Part shown: positions 1-14,040 of the stretch, piece after piece
Position numbering within the stretch: position 1 is the stretch's first letter
Layout of the letters: each line of letters begins with the position of its first letter
Assembly: GCA_026168455.1 (NCBI GenBank)
Contig: CM047429.1
Span: 53,327,027-53,391,026 of the forward strand
Direction: 5' to 3'
From: Theocolax elegans
Taxonomy: Eukaryota > Arthropoda > Insecta > Hymenoptera > Cerocephalidae
DNA: 64,000 nucleotides
The notes under the pieces: model-generated
Seen by the model: only the letters and a program-made list of their open reading frames with translations
What the model was told of the DNA's origin: nothing
Database searches by the model: none
Position numbers and translations under genes: made by a program

Positions 1-3000
1 CTCGCTTCCTCGGTTGATCCCGATCCCCGACGCCACTCGAGAACGAAAATATTGCCTTTTACAAGCCTCCCACGGCTCATTCGCTTTCTTGGCAAAACCT
101 ACCACCGCGCTAGCTCGTTTTACTCGACTATACATGATTCCTTCTTTATCGATAAACATTAGTGTGAGGTCGCATACCTCCTTTTCGGATTTTCTCATAT
201 AATGAACGCTTCTTTTTCTCTCGCACGGAAATTGCTTTTTTAGAAGAACACTACTTATCTATACGCGAACCTTGATTCATACTCCAATTTCGAAAAATAT
301 ATACTATACCGAATGAAACGTTTCGTTAGATAAGATTATTACGCAAAATTATATATTTTCACTTTTTGCCGCGAAATGTATTTCACGTACGGAATTATGC
401 GTGGAAAATGATATCGTATATCCTGCATTAAATTTGCTTCTTTCGCGATACGTACATCGTAACGTTGTACAATATGAAACCCATAAAAAACCTGAATAAT
501 AAATATGCGTATTTTAATATCTAAAGTAATATTGAAATAATTCATTGCTTAACATTTTTAAATAAATCTCAGCTTTTATGATACTGCTTTCTCTCTCTTA
601 AGTAGAACAACTACATTATAGTCAGACAAACACAAAATTATAAAATGTACACAATCAGTAAGGAAATCATACATGATATATCTCTTATATTTAAAAGCGC
701 TTTAAGGAACAGATACTGATTTTAATATCGAAATAAGTACATACGAATAACTGATTAAATTTGAAATTAAGTCAATCCCCATAAAAGTTCCAGAAACCTA
801 TATTATACTAATGTATGCATATATTTCTTCGATGACCAATGCGTTCCTAATGAGTCTCTTATCGTAAAATCCAGTTGGGACAGTTGAAACGAAAATAAAG
901 TATCCAGGTTTTTTCAACTTATTATATTTATAGGTTTCTACTTCACATTAAGTAACCTGTGTTCAATGAAATAGAATTATCTATTATTGCATAATAAGGG
1001 GATGTGGTACCTAAATTATACCTAGAAAATCCCAAAAATTTAAAAACCTAATTAAAAGAAAAATCTGAAAAAAATTACAGATACTGTTCAAATTAAATAA
1101 AATAACGTAACAGAGAGATTTTTACGAAATAATTATTAATTAATTAAATAAACGTAAATAACTATTTTTGGTCGGTAATATATAGCTGTAAAACAATGAT
1201 TCACGGCTGTCCAAAAATCTCGATCATTTATCAATAAAAAAATTTGAAAAAATTCACGGGTTATCTCCAAAAATAATACAACAGCGTTACAGAACTTGTT
1301 CTTCTTTAAAGAAGAATAAAAAAATTTCTATTTTCTGGGATTTACATCCCGTTAATGCGTAAAGCAGTTGAGAGACCTAAAACTATAACAAGTTGAAAAT
1401 CCTTGGACATTTGACTTTTTGTGAAGCGATTTTTAGTGAATATATATATATATATATATATATTAATTTCCTGGTAAGTTTACTTAAAAATTTTATTCTT
1501 ATCCAATTTCAATAATTGGTATTTATTTCAATAATTAATTAATATCCTAATTATAATCCCTTAATAATCACGTAAAGATTGTGACGTTAAAATAAATCTT
1601 ACCGTTTACTAAATTTATTAAACTTGTTAGTTGTAATTAAATTAATTACCATTTTTTAAAAATTGCACTGTACGTAAAGGATTGATCAAGTATTAATCTA
1701 CTTTAGCAGATAAAGTTAATCGATTATGACATTACCCGCAGAAATATGTAAATTAATTTAAATCTTACATTGTTAAATAACAAACTAATCCAAAACCGAA
1801 GAATAATTATTTAGATATCTTTTGTCAATAGTTTTGGGAGGATAGGTAACAGTTTGAAGTAAAAAAATTTTGTAGAAGAAGAGCAGTGGAGAAAAAAGTA
1901 ACCGAGTAGAGAAGGGTTCGCGAAACTAGTTGCGGCGCAGCTTCCCAGAATCGAGGAAGAAATAACCTGGGGACTTAATGCGAGCGTCCGGGCGTTTAAT
2001 CAAGTTTAGTGTATCCGTAGAGCTGTGCAGAGGTCTGCCACAAGCATCGGTGTGTGTATATGCACGCGTGTGGGTGACCTTCCCTTGCTCGATAATCTCG
2101 TTTTTTTCCTATCCACGGATCCCGACTCCGCGTGGCACTGTTCACCTCACCTAGTTCGTTTCATCGTCCAATGGCGTAACGGGATCTATAATGTAAAATG
2201 TGCGTGTGTATAGTCATAGTCTTCGAGTAACTGGAATAATGTAAATGGAGCTAAAGATGAAATGACTTTACTCGAACGCCTTGCCACAGTACGTAAGTTC
2301 TTCTTTCGCGTAAGAGAATTTAATACATATCGTAACCACCTGGAGCGATGCAGCGATGGAAGGAGAACCGGCAAACTTGGGCGAATATTGAATCGCCGAT
2401 AACTTTAGCTATTATTATTACAGCTCGCTTTTTGATCTTCCAACATTCTAAGCTGCATTTGCCCCAGCAAATTTGATTATTGAAATAACCGACGAGAATT
2501 CGTAATTTATTGCATATAACCGTCGATCAAATTGTTTTTACCAACATATCAACATTCGTAGACTACAATTGATCCTAATTTCCTACATAATTATCTTTCG
2601 TAAATAAAACCAAATTTAATTGCTCCTATCTACATGATTTTGAAGCCATTAACAAATGGCTATCAAAGAAATAAATTCAACAATTTATTTTATTTTTTTA
2701 TTTCGACATAAACTAATGAATATAAAGTGTCAGCAATACATATAGTTTCATGACAGTATATATCAAACAGTAGCTATAAATAACTGCTTAATTATTTTCT
2801 TCAGCTATTCAGACTTTAAGTGGAGAAAACGATATACTAAACTGTCTTACTTCTATGTTAAACAAAAAACTCCGATTTTTATTTGAAACAGCGGAATATC
2901 TCATTTTTATATAAGAAACGTTAAAGCATCTACTTCTTCGTTCTACCCAATGAATATATCTAGATCTAAAGAACGACAAGCGGCAAGAAAATTGTCAAAA

Positions 3001-6000
3001 CCAAATCATTCTTCTAAAAAAGATTAAAAGAACCCTGGTTAACCTAGCCGTAGACAAAGTCTCGCAGAGCTTTAACAAGACAAAAAAAGGTCAGCGGTTC
3101 TTTTGCAAACGTCTAGGGGACAAGTTGAGGCAAGTCACGTTTTCTCAACCGCAGAACCAGCCAGAGATCTTTATATTCAAGTTCGTGTTTGTGTGTATGC
3201 AATTTTACCAGGTTTCTCTATGGCTTGGGTTTCCATTAACAGCCTTCAGCCGATCCTTTATTCGCAAGACCAACGGTCGGCAGAGTCGGTCTCCGGAGGC
3301 TCGTTACTTTTCCAATCCTCTTCTATACTATTCAACTTCTAGTCTGTGCTATTCTTTGAACTTAGCTAGGAATCTTGTCAAATTGTCAAATTTCATTATC
3401 CGTCCAATATATGCTCGTTCATGAACTGTTTATTATTTCGAATATTACGCGGCTGCAAAAAATCAAGGTTTTACGTTATTTTCATTTAAGTTCCTTGTGA
3501 ACGAGTTGCAAAATAACAATTTTATTAACAATGTTTCAAGAAAACAAAAAACTTTTTTTACATTTCAAAATTAGTGTATATTCGCTACTTAAAACTTAGA
3601 GATGGTACTTCCGATATTCACATCTCTCTTTACTAAGCTAATTACTAAACGACTGATTTGAAAAAACAAAAAGTAAAAATTAATTTCATGCAAATCACTT
3701 CGTAATAAACGACGCAAGTCTACGAATTTGCATTGAACCACCCAAAATCAGTTGTTATGCAGGTGAGCAAATAGTAATCATGCGAATTGTGTATAAAAAT
3801 AAATAATTAAAATAAATAAAAATAAATAATAAAATATTAATAGAAACCATTAAACCTACTTACTTAACTCAAAACCACTCTTTTTTAAATTCAATTTAAC
3901 AAAAGAATGAGTATTTGGAATATTATTTTTAGATTTAATTAAATTATATGTTATAAAAAAAAAATTTTTTATGGTCTCCATTAATTCTAAGTAGGGAATT
4001 GTTTTACTTTTTTGTGGTCGTAATTGTAAATTATTGAATTAATGAAAGATGCATTATTAATAATAAATAATGTTTTTACATTCAGTACAACTCTATACAT
4101 GTAAGAAAGAAAACTAATGTACGAATTACTATATAAATATGCTATAATATCAAATATTTACTTTACGTACAAATGTCGTTGCTACTCGAGTTTCTCTTAT
4201 TCGAGTATAATCTTACGTAGTTGAATTTCTCATTGTGATCGTGTCGCTTTCAAACGAATTTTTATCAATTTAACAAGTTTCTAAACGTTTAAATCTAAAT
4301 CCAAATGCAATAGCATTGTTGCGAACGATAAAGAACCTTGAATAACGTATGCGACAAGCGTGAATTTTATATACTTACACTCTCAGAAAATTAAGGTTTT
4401 TAAAAAAGTGTCGGTTACGTTTGGAAAAGTATGAGAGATAAAAATTAAAAAAATAAAATCGCAACGAGATTATAAATGCAAAAGCAAGCTTGCGGATATA
4501 AAGCGGGCATCTACCCGCAGAAGCGCGATTACGGTTTAAAAATAGCTAAAAGACCCGAATGGGTATATCGTATAATGATTCGATAGCAGCGGCCGAGTGA
4601 AGCGCACGCCGCGTGATCGAACTCCATTATTCCAAGGACTATCAAAAGTAACTAACGAACATCAATTATCAACGATGTAGCGCGCTGGCGCGAGCAGACA
4701 CGCTGTGCTGTTTCGCAATTGCGGCATGATCAAATTGTGGCTAGAAATGGCATTTAAATTTTGAATATGCACTGGCCGCTCAAACCCCGAGTTCCTGATG
4801 GAATTGAATTAAAATGGACAATGACAATTACTCTCATTGATCGCCCTCCCTCTATCTTCTGCCAACCTTCTGCCTTCAGGTTATCAGCCTCGGATCCGCG
4901 AAAATCGGGTAACTTTCCTCTCTCCTATTTCTAGCGAATCATCCGTGTGTGTCCCGCGAAGTCTTGTAAGATAACCAGCAGCGAAGGAGGGATAGATAGA
5001 GAAAATAGGAAGGAAAAGAGATAGTATAAGCGAGCGAAAGAGAAAGAGAGTGAGAGAGAGGGAGAGAGAGAGAGTAGAGAAACGCGGCTACGGATCTCGG
5101 TAAATGACTTTGCCCTAAGAACTCCCCGCGGAGTTTGCCGCTCTGATGAAGTAGAGTCATGCCGTTATGGTCAGACGTTCTCTTGGGGCTGAGACTTATA
5201 AATTTATCGGATGAAAGTAGCTCTACTGCCGCTTCAGCCTCATTCCAACGCTACCTTCTCACGAAATCTCTTGATTTTCAAGAATTTATATGTATTCCTC
5301 TTGCTGGACAAATTACTTACAGGTGAAAATATGTACTTACCTCGTAAATCCGGTAATGGATATTTTAAGTTTTATGATACTTAGGCATACTTGTGAATAT
5401 ATCTCACCCTCGATTCACTCAACTACAACCTACAAATTTTAACCTTAGACTGCAAGGAAAAGAAATGAAACAACCAAAATTGATAATAATTATATTTAAC
5501 CAATTTTTCTCCTTATGAAAGAAAAATCTGGAATTATTTTTTTTTTATTTGTGACAGAATAGAGATATAAAAATTGAATAAAACTGTAAGATTCGATTCA
5601 TCTACTAAAATAATAGGTTAAACTTTATATAATAATATAATTCAAATGTATTATAAACAATCTCGTTTACATATTGTGACATAAAATGTAAAACTAAATT
5701 TAAAAATAAATTATTATCATTTAACATGAACAATAAGATAATTTATAAAAACTTTGGCCTACTATTTACTACGGCACTTCGCTATAGACGGAACTATTTT
5801 TACAAAAGCAAGCTTGCGGGTAAATAAATATTTATTCGGGCGATGCAAAGCGGCAACTTCAATTTTCCTCTTGTTTAAACTGTGTTTGAAATATTTCTTG
5901 ACGTTCATTTCGAAAAGTGTATATCTGAGCGCTCGGTCTAGAGGTGCGGTGTTGCGCGGTCCCCTTTGCCGTCGCGTCGTGCGGCGACAGAACTTCTTAG

Positions 6001-9000
6001 GCATTCATGCGCAGTTAGGATTCATAACCTTTTTTGTCGACTGTCGGTACTATACAAAGACCAATAGGAGAGAAAGAGAGAGAATGAAAGAAAGAGTCAA
6101 AGAAAAAGCAGAAAGTAAAGACTGAAATGTAAGCGGTGGCGACGAGTCGTTGTGGAGCTTCCTCCGCGCTTCTCTTCGTTGAACAAAATTCATCGCTGGA
6201 CTTTTCGTGAATTCTCTTTTTATTGGCTTTTCTCGAACATTTTATAGAGCACCTAAAAAACGACAGTAATCCTTTTTTACTCCAACCGTTTGATTTTAAC
6301 CTTAATTAAATTTATTCAGTATTGTGCTATTGAAACTTTTATATTTAATTTTAATTAATCTACGTAAAAAAAATTGACATATAATTAAACACATATTCAA
6401 AGGGGTTACTGTAGTTTTATCAACTGCAGCTTCATTTAATGTATTATTCTAATTTGAATATTAAATAATTACTGTATTTTATGTATCACTTTTCATCAAG
6501 TTATAATCTATAATAATGAAACAAAATAGTTTAATAATAAATAATTAATAGACATGCATTTTACATAAACTGATAAATATGATAATATTTTTACCTATAT
6601 GCTGACATTTTATAACCCAATAACCTATTTGATATTATTGTATTTGCAATCTTTATTTCAATAGCGTTTGCAGTACAAAATCTATTTTAAAATTGCAAAA
6701 ACCCCGTGAACACCAGTAATGATTACTAACGAATGAGGATTTGAATATCATTAGCTGCTCAAATTGTAAGTTGTAACATATCGAATAATTTTAAAATATA
6801 GTGTTTTAAATCTCCAATTGAGAATTTTATTAAACAAAAACAAATTATTTCTTAATTAATATTTAAGTATTTATGAAAAATATTCAAATATAGAAATTAA
6901 CAAGATGAAAATTAGTTCTCATGGATATCTTTCCGAGCGAGAGCTTTCAAAATGATTGTCATATACGTATGCGCATCTTCATTCCTTAATTATCAGACGA
7001 TTATTTTCTCTAAGCTGAAATGTAAATAAGACAATTTAGTAAATAGGGTTGGTAAAAATTCTATTAGAATATTGACAATAAACAGTTTTTGTAGCGGTTA
7101 ATATTAAGAAATTAGGTCACATTAACATGTCGGAAATGACTTTTTTCTTATGGTATTTTCAAATTGCACGTCAAAATCTACTTAAAAATCCATTATTTTA
7201 ACAGTTCAAAGCTCGCTAGGTACGAAAATTGGCAGAAACTTAATTTCTGCTCCAAACAACCACATTGGAAATTTCCACTTTAATTGCCTCTTGTGAAAAC
7301 GAATGTTTTTGTGCGAATACTGCATGGCTTCGGTAATGATAATCATTACCAGAACTTGAAATTGCAAAAATATGTTTCATATATCACAATATAGCTTATA
7401 TAAATTATATTTCAGAATCAATATAAATGCATCTATTTTCAGAAATACGTACACCGAAATGCAAATTGAGTAAACATATCTAAGTAATTTAATATTGATA
7501 ATTAAATGTTCGATCTGCTACTTTATGTATGTAAACCAATATGATCAATATTTTATTTTCGGTGAATATTTTCATGGTTTCCTACTAGATTTCTATGTTT
7601 CGAGAATTGAATTATCGATTATCAATTACTAATTAATTGAACTAAAAAGTTCATTATAATTTTAATTAACTGCTTAATAATTAAAATAGAATCTCTATAA
7701 ATTGTTCCGTTTGTGCTGTAATTTATGCCAAAAAAGATATAGAAAAAGTTTACATACATTCAAAAGAGATAAAAAAGACTCGTAATTGAATAAATATCTT
7801 CAGTGTATATCAATATGTTTTAATTTAAAATACAGACGAATAAAATTTTTTGTATTACAGCGTTTAATACATTAGTATTATATGATAGAGAAAAATGCAT
7901 TGGCGAATACGAATTTCCAGTTCTAAAGAGCAAAGAAAGCCAATGAGAGAATTATTGAAAAATATTCCAAGGCATGAAAATATAAATTAGTCAGACATCT
8001 TGCCCGAACGAGGTGAAAAACGGAAAATGAGAAAAAGAGAAAAGTAAAACAAAAGGAGAGGCGCCGAGAGAGCAGAACGTTATTTCGTTTGCCGCGCTCT
8101 CGTAGCGGATACACTCTTATTCGATTAATGGTTTTTCGTCTCTCTCTCTCTTGCTCTCTCCTCGGGAGTCGCCGCGCTGCTATGCTACGGCAAGTCTCTT
8201 TTTCCCACCCTTCTCTCGAATCTATCGAATTTCTATCGGATTTCTTTTCACCCGATTCGATCGACCGACGAACGATACACAAGCCGGTAACTCTAATAAT
8301 TGCTGCGCTTATCCGTCGTCCCGGTGGTGCGCGATAGGCGACCGTCTCTCTCGAGAAGAATCTCTCGCACCTCGAGAAATGAGAGTCGGTATACTGCTAC
8401 CACTATTGTACTATTTGGTAACTTCGAGGGCTTCCTTTGTGGCTTTCTTTTACCTCTCTGAAATAACAAAAATTTTCAGTTTTCACTTCAATCCTTGTGT
8501 AATTTGATTCTTTTAGAGTTGCTCCGCTTATATCCTCTCATAGGTTCATTATAGACTTTTCTGTTACATGTATTAAATGATGATAGATTTTGTGTGTACT
8601 ATACGGAATCGATAATGGCTTTGATATATATACCGTCCTAACTCCGAAAAACTAATCCCTTTATTAACGCTAAAGATTCGATTCCGATAAACAGAGAGCA
8701 AGCATTTAGTGCAATTAAATCGATATATAAAGTAACGCCTCGTATCTATTTGTTAAACGCCCGCGTCGCCGTAGTAAACTATCTTAAATAAGTCGCGATG
8801 AAAAATGTACTAGTTTCATTAAGCGATTGCGTTTCTCTCTCCTTTTATATATACATATACGAATGAGCAACCTCGGTGCCCGTTAAAAAAAATGGAGCTA
8901 CGGACTTTTGTAACTTGTGAGAGGTATACCGTATGGAATCGATAGAGGCAAGATGGATTTCATTTCTAAAGATGAAAATAAAGAAATGCATCGTGTAAAA

Positions 9001-10900
9001 AGCATGTCGCTTTTCAGCCACCCTTCTTCGCCTTGCTTGTTGAAATCTATCAGTCGTCTACTTTATGCATATGCATTGTGGTTAAGGATTTCAAAGTTTC
9101 AATTGCACGGTTGCCTTATGCCGAATGCTAAATCCAATAAGTAGATCGTGTTTATAGTTGCAATCTGAATAAAATGTGGAACAACTGCTTTGAAAGATTT
9201 TGTTTGGCAAAAGCAAAGACGTAACCATGAGACACGACCAACCATTTAGATGATGAAATTTATCGGTCATTTATCCACTGTTACGTACAGACTTTTAAAT
9301 ATAGAATATCGCATTATATAACCACACAGAAGATCATATTCAGTATCGTCTTAAAATAGTATCGATTAAATTTATTGTAATCTTTTATTACTTTTCGCGA
9401 ATTTCGTCAAAGAATTAAAACCTTCATATTTCTAAATTTATTTGAGTTTTTTTATTTAAGTACTTATAATAGAACTTTTATATTGATATTATTACTATAA
9501 ATAAAAGCAATCCATTAGATGATAATTTGTCGCGTATAATATATATCTGCTATTAATTAAATATATAAATTAATAACTACGTAAGAAACTTTAAGAAATA
9601 TTAAAGATTGTTTCGAATTGTTTTTCTGAAAACGAAGAATCTGAAAATTAACCAACGCGGACGTATATAAATTAATAGATAAATTGAAAATATAATTTGT
9701 AAAACTACAACTCTCTTCTTAGATTTTTATTCGTTCTCCATTCTATTAAACAGCTATGCGTAATTAATAAATAAATGTTAAAGTAAAAAAACAAACAATT
9801 ATAGCTTATAAAACATTTATCACATAAATACTATGTATATTTTATTATGCCGTTATATAATTCTAAAGTATGTAAATAACGTTCTTAAAAATTAAACTGA
9901 AACTACATGTTCAATTATTTTAAATACAAATCATTTTTTATGTGTAACCATTACGCAATACTTTAAAATAAATATCTTTTACATTATTTTAAATAGTAAG
10001 TTTGAATTCTTGAGTTTCCTGACATTATAAAATTTAAACTCTAATATTTCAAAAAGTTTGAAAACTTGTGTCCTTCCTCAAGACTACAGATATTTCAACG
10101 CTGGCAGTATTTTTCGACAAAAATTACGGTAAAACTTGCTATGGAAAGTTGAAACTTTTAATAATATGAATATTAAGAGTGAGTCTCGTTAATTACAATT
10201 ACAATGTTTCATAAAATCAAATCGTAAAGTAAATTTTAATTTGCGCTTTCTTAACCGTAAGCGTAATTAATTTTTCTCTTAAAAATAATTCTAAAAGATT
10301 CATTTCTTCTAAAAAAAAAATACAATTTCGCATGAGATAAAATAACTTTTCAAAAAAGACTTGACAGAAATTTGAAATTAAATTATATATACAAATTATG
10401 TTATAAATCATGATAAAAGATTAAAAAATTCATTTATTATAGTAAAGCGTTTAAACGTCTTTTCGAATGCAAGTACGTTTGTAAGGACACGAAGAATTAA
10501 ATGAGATAAGGCTTACAAATAAAGGCTTAGTATATCGAATAATACAATTATCTACCTGTTCTCTTATTAAAATATGAGGTAATGCAAGTTAGCTAAAGTG
10601 AGAATGATTTACTATACCAAATAAATCTTTATAAGTATTCATGACAAACATAACATTGTACACATCGTAACTTAATTTATCTTAATTTCAAAACTCCGTT
10701 AAGCCTTTTCGAAAAACGTTTGTTCTTATGAAATATTAATAATTGGTATATATATTTCAATATTTAAGCAGAATGTGTTTTAAAATTTGTTTTACGAAAT
10801 ACTAATGAAGAAAGTAAAGAAGAAACGATATAATCGCAAAACTCGTAATAGCTAAGGTACAAAGACGAGTTAAAAATATAAATTATAGAGAAATTGTATG
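1..10900. other. AT-rich non-coding DNA (intron or 5' flank)
   Basis: No convincing coding exon was found on either strand. Open frames here are short, have no family resemblance and mostly lie in low-complexity DNA. The background is AT-rich with long A/T runs and a perfect (TA)n tract at 1441-1462. Small GC-richer patches occur near 1-200, 1900-2400, 4480-5260 (with a GA/purine tract around 5041-5080), 5930-6200 and 8040-8400. These patches have more CpG and could be regulatory, but nothing specific is recognisable. Given the CELF exons downstream on the plus strand, this is probably a large upstream intron or the 5' flank of that gene. That placement is inference. Confidence 0.5.
1441..1462. 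repeat. (TA)n microsatellite
   Basis: A perfect alternating TA run of about 11 units, seen directly. It is a simple repeat likely to vary in length between individuals. Confidence 0.9.
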
Positions 10901-12790
10901 GTATAGATAAACGGAAAACGAGGAGATTGACGTGCGTAAAGACATTCGTATGTCGTAGACAGGGGCAGAATGAACACCTGTTCCTGCGTATGACACGACG
11001 CGAGTCTGTTTGTTACGCGCAGAACCGAGCGCGAATTACGGCCGGGGATTAGGCCTTCTCGGGGTTTACGTCGTCGGAGGTCCGCGTTAACGGCTCCGCC
11101 AAGATATCGCTTGGCCGTTTCCTTGAGCGCGGCACCCGAGCAGGGATTAGGGACCGCTCGGAATTTACAGCGGAATTGCGTGCCTATCGCCGATCCGCTA
11201 ACCGACCGGCTGCTCCGACCTACGGTCACCGTTCTCCTCGGTCGTTCTCCTCTTCTCCGAGCTCCAGATGCGCGCAGTCTTCAGCCCTTTAAGGTTCACC
11301 GCTCGATTGGCCCTTAAACGCGCTCTAGAATCTTCCTTCCCTCCTATCGATTGATATAGATGCGGGATTACCTTCTCCTACACCTACGCCGAGACAACGT
11401 TTTACTTGACTATATCTACAACGGTTTACCTGGATTTGCGACTCACTTTTTTTATTCTCGCCTCGGTCGATCCCTAAATAATTAATTCTAAATTTTAATC
11501 TTTCATACCCACCGTAAAATAAAAGTATTTTTGTCGTTTAAAAATGTACCTCTACTTAATTGGATCGTGCAGTCGGTATATACAAATTAATGTTAATGTA
11601 TTTCAAACTAAATTTTAATCAAATGTTTATTTCTATTCGCCTTGTAAACCTTTTATTTTAAACGTGGTATCTGTAAACCGGTATTATTGTGAGCAATACT
11701 GAAAAATTTGAATACAGGTAAAAAAAGGCTACGGTAGTATATAATTTTCACGAGTTGTATTAACTGTATATAAGCAAGATTGTTCACAGAAGCAATCTCG
11801 ATAAAAGACGTGAGCGTGAGTCACTCGAACGAAAGGATCGTTATGTGTAATAAATATTGTAATAGAGTCGTTCGTTGGACCGAGAATGCCTCCCGACTCA
11901 GAATCGAAGAGATGAGAGCATATTCCGTAAAGTGGCACGACCGAGACATTTTAATAATTGAGCGACTCCCGGTTACCCTTGACACCGAAATATCCATACA
12001 TATAGGGTCATCTGTATCGCGAGCCGCGAGCTAAGAGACGCTTGACTAGTATAGTATCCTCTATAGGGGTATGTATGTGTATACTGTATACAGTGCGGCG
12101 TAGAGGCTCGAGGCTCGAGGCTTAAGGGCGACAAGTTGCGATCGAGGCTCGCGTCTCTCGCGGCGCGTTGTTGGTTCCGAGCGTTACTCTCGTATTATCC
12201 TTAGGGAAGATCCAGGAGCGCGAGGAGGGAGGGAAGAGAACGCGAGAGGAAGCCATCTTTTACGTGCACGGAATACCAATGACGCCGGGTTGAATGGATA
12301 AAAGTGTATCGGGCGAGATACGCCTTGGCCCGTGTGCCGGATGCATGTTCCGCGCGACGCCAATGGGATTATACTCCCTCTATCCCTTCTCTCGTCCCTT
12401 CGGAGCTCTACCCTGGTTTGCCCCGACGATCTTCGTTTATGTGAAGAAGGATCATGCCGGCATCCATGCGTAAACTGAGAAGGTATTAGTGCGATCAGGA
12501 CATATCAACGGAACCGACCGTTTGAAACGGCCGACGACGACTTTCGCGCACGACGCGCTATCCACACTCTGGCTCGCTCCTCCTATATATATCCTTTCCT
12601 TGTCTCGACAATTTTGTATCACTGGGGTCGATTTCATGCCCGGAAATCGCTTCAAGGAATTAACAGTTTTCCTCGTCCTCGATTTTCGCGGTTACGTTTA
12701 CCCAATACGGTCTTAAGAAACTTCTCGGCTGTCGAGTGCTTCTTCTAGCTGGATAAACATACGACACCCCCTCTTGTCTTTTCTATATTT
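10901..12790. other. GC-/CpG-richer island, possible regulatory DNA
   Basis: Composition rises sharply at 11040-11340 and again at 12040-12720, with dense CpG (for example at 11090-11230 and 12110-12250), between AT-rich flanks. Open frames on both strands reach only 60-120 codons and overlap each other, as expected when GC content suppresses stop codons. None resembles a known protein. A purine-rich patch with GAGAGGAAG-type words lies at 12200-12260. Best reading: conserved non-coding or promoter/enhancer DNA. Function is not shown by the sequence. Confidence 0.4.
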
Positions 12791-13437
12791 GCACGAGGAC
12801 GACTAAATTCTATTTTCTCAACCCAAGAAACTACTCACCCTCAGCTCTTTCGTCGATAATAACACCGATGCGGAAATTTTATTTAAAAAGTTCACCTCAA
12901 TAACTAATATTAGATTTTTTGTTTTTCTCTTTTTTTCCATTTTTTATTACATTGCATACATTCAATACGTGTACGTGACAGTAGTAATGATTTTATAGAT
13001 TTGCCAGGCCTTCCAATAATTAATCGTTGAATAAAATCATAATTTACGTAACTATTTATTTTAAATCCATACTTTGAATCCGGAAAATTTATCTGTATCC
13101 GTTTAAATCTGTAAAATAATAATTTTTAATGAAACTATTTTGTAAGAAAGTTGAATTTATTTGAATATTTTTAAGCAAGGCCTTAACTCTTCGTCCACTA
13201 TGGTTGGTGGAAGTCCCAGAGTAAGCCTTCACAAAAATTATAAAAATTATAAATTTGTGTTTCTTTGGTCTCTTCAGTCGCAGATGGAACAATATGCTTA
13301 ATAAAGCATATTGGTTTGCAAAGCCTGATAAATACTTAAATTGAAAAAAAATCTTTAGCGTACGTTAAATTCACTTTTCTTGGAATTCTGCGACTTCGGG
13401 TGAAAACTCGTAGCGCTCAGGTTGGTTTGAGTTCTTG

Positions 13438-13448
13438 CCACCAGGGGG
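13438..13448 (+). promoter_or_regulatory. CTCF-like core motif, copy 1
   Basis: CCACCAGGGGG matches the core of the CTCF consensus (CCASYAGRKGGCR) except that the base after the G run is A rather than C. It lies in the best conserved module of the local repeat. Motif similarity only; binding is inferred. Confidence 0.3.
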
Positions 13449-13810
13449 ATCCGACTGTTCAGTCTACCCGCTAGAGAAGCAGTCGAGTACAAGGCATAAG
13501 TATAGCCGCTCTGACATCCAATTGACGACGCATTCTATGCAACGAGCGTTTGAGTAAGTTTTTATCTAATTACTGAGGAGACCTAGGATACTATAGAGCC
13601 GTGGTCGAAACGTCAATTTTTAATTTTTGTAAAGGCTTAAGTACTCTGACTGCCGCCAACATAGTGGACGAAGAGTAGTATAGTATTAAGCCTCGCCTAA
13701 TAAAGCAAATTGGTCCGCAAACCCGATAAGTTTTATGTATCGAAATAATTTTTAACGAACGATAACTACGAGTGAAAACACGGTCACGCTCTGGTTGGTT
13801 GGAGTTCTTG

Positions 13811-13821
13811 CCACCAGGGGG
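13811..13821 (+). promoter_or_regulatory. CTCF-like core motif, copy 2
   Basis: Identical 11-base core to the copy at 13438, in the same orientation and 373 bp downstream, within the second unit of the repeat cluster. Same caveat: one mismatch to the consensus and no binding evidence. Confidence 0.3.
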
Positions 13822-14040
13822 ATCCGACTGTTCTCTCTACCCGCTAGATAAACAGTCGAGTACAAGGCATAAGTATAGCCGCATGAATATCCATTTTTTT
13901 AATTTTTATTTTTTGTAAAGGCGCTTACTCTGTAACTTCAATCAACAATAGTGAACGAAGAGTAAAAGGCCTTGCTTAATAAAACATATTGATTCGAAAA
14001 GCCCGATAAATTCTTAAATCGAAGAAACTATTTTGTCTTA

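Larger units (their letters stand above)
13175..14040. repeat. diverged tandem repeat cluster with an inverted partial copy
   Basis: Two related units, about 13290-13690 and 13691-13975, plus a third partial unit from about 13975 to 14040, lie head to tail. Each begins with a variant of 'taataaagcatattggt...gcaaagcc(t/c)gataa' and ends with a variant of 'acatagtggacgaagagta'. A reverse-complement copy of the end module lies upstream at about 13175-13240 ('cttcgtccactatggttgg'). The best conserved module is about 95 bp, at 13413-13509 and 13786-13882, and contains 'gccaccagggggatccgact'. The spacer sequences differ strongly, so the copies are old but this module has stayed similar. It could be a non-autonomous transposon cluster or duplicated regulatory modules. 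Confidence 0.7.

Noticed and set aside
12040..14040. CRISPR-like or phage-type arrays among the local repeats
   Set aside because: The repeats are long, diverged and partly inverted, and the genome is eukaryotic; no regular repeat-spacer pattern exists.
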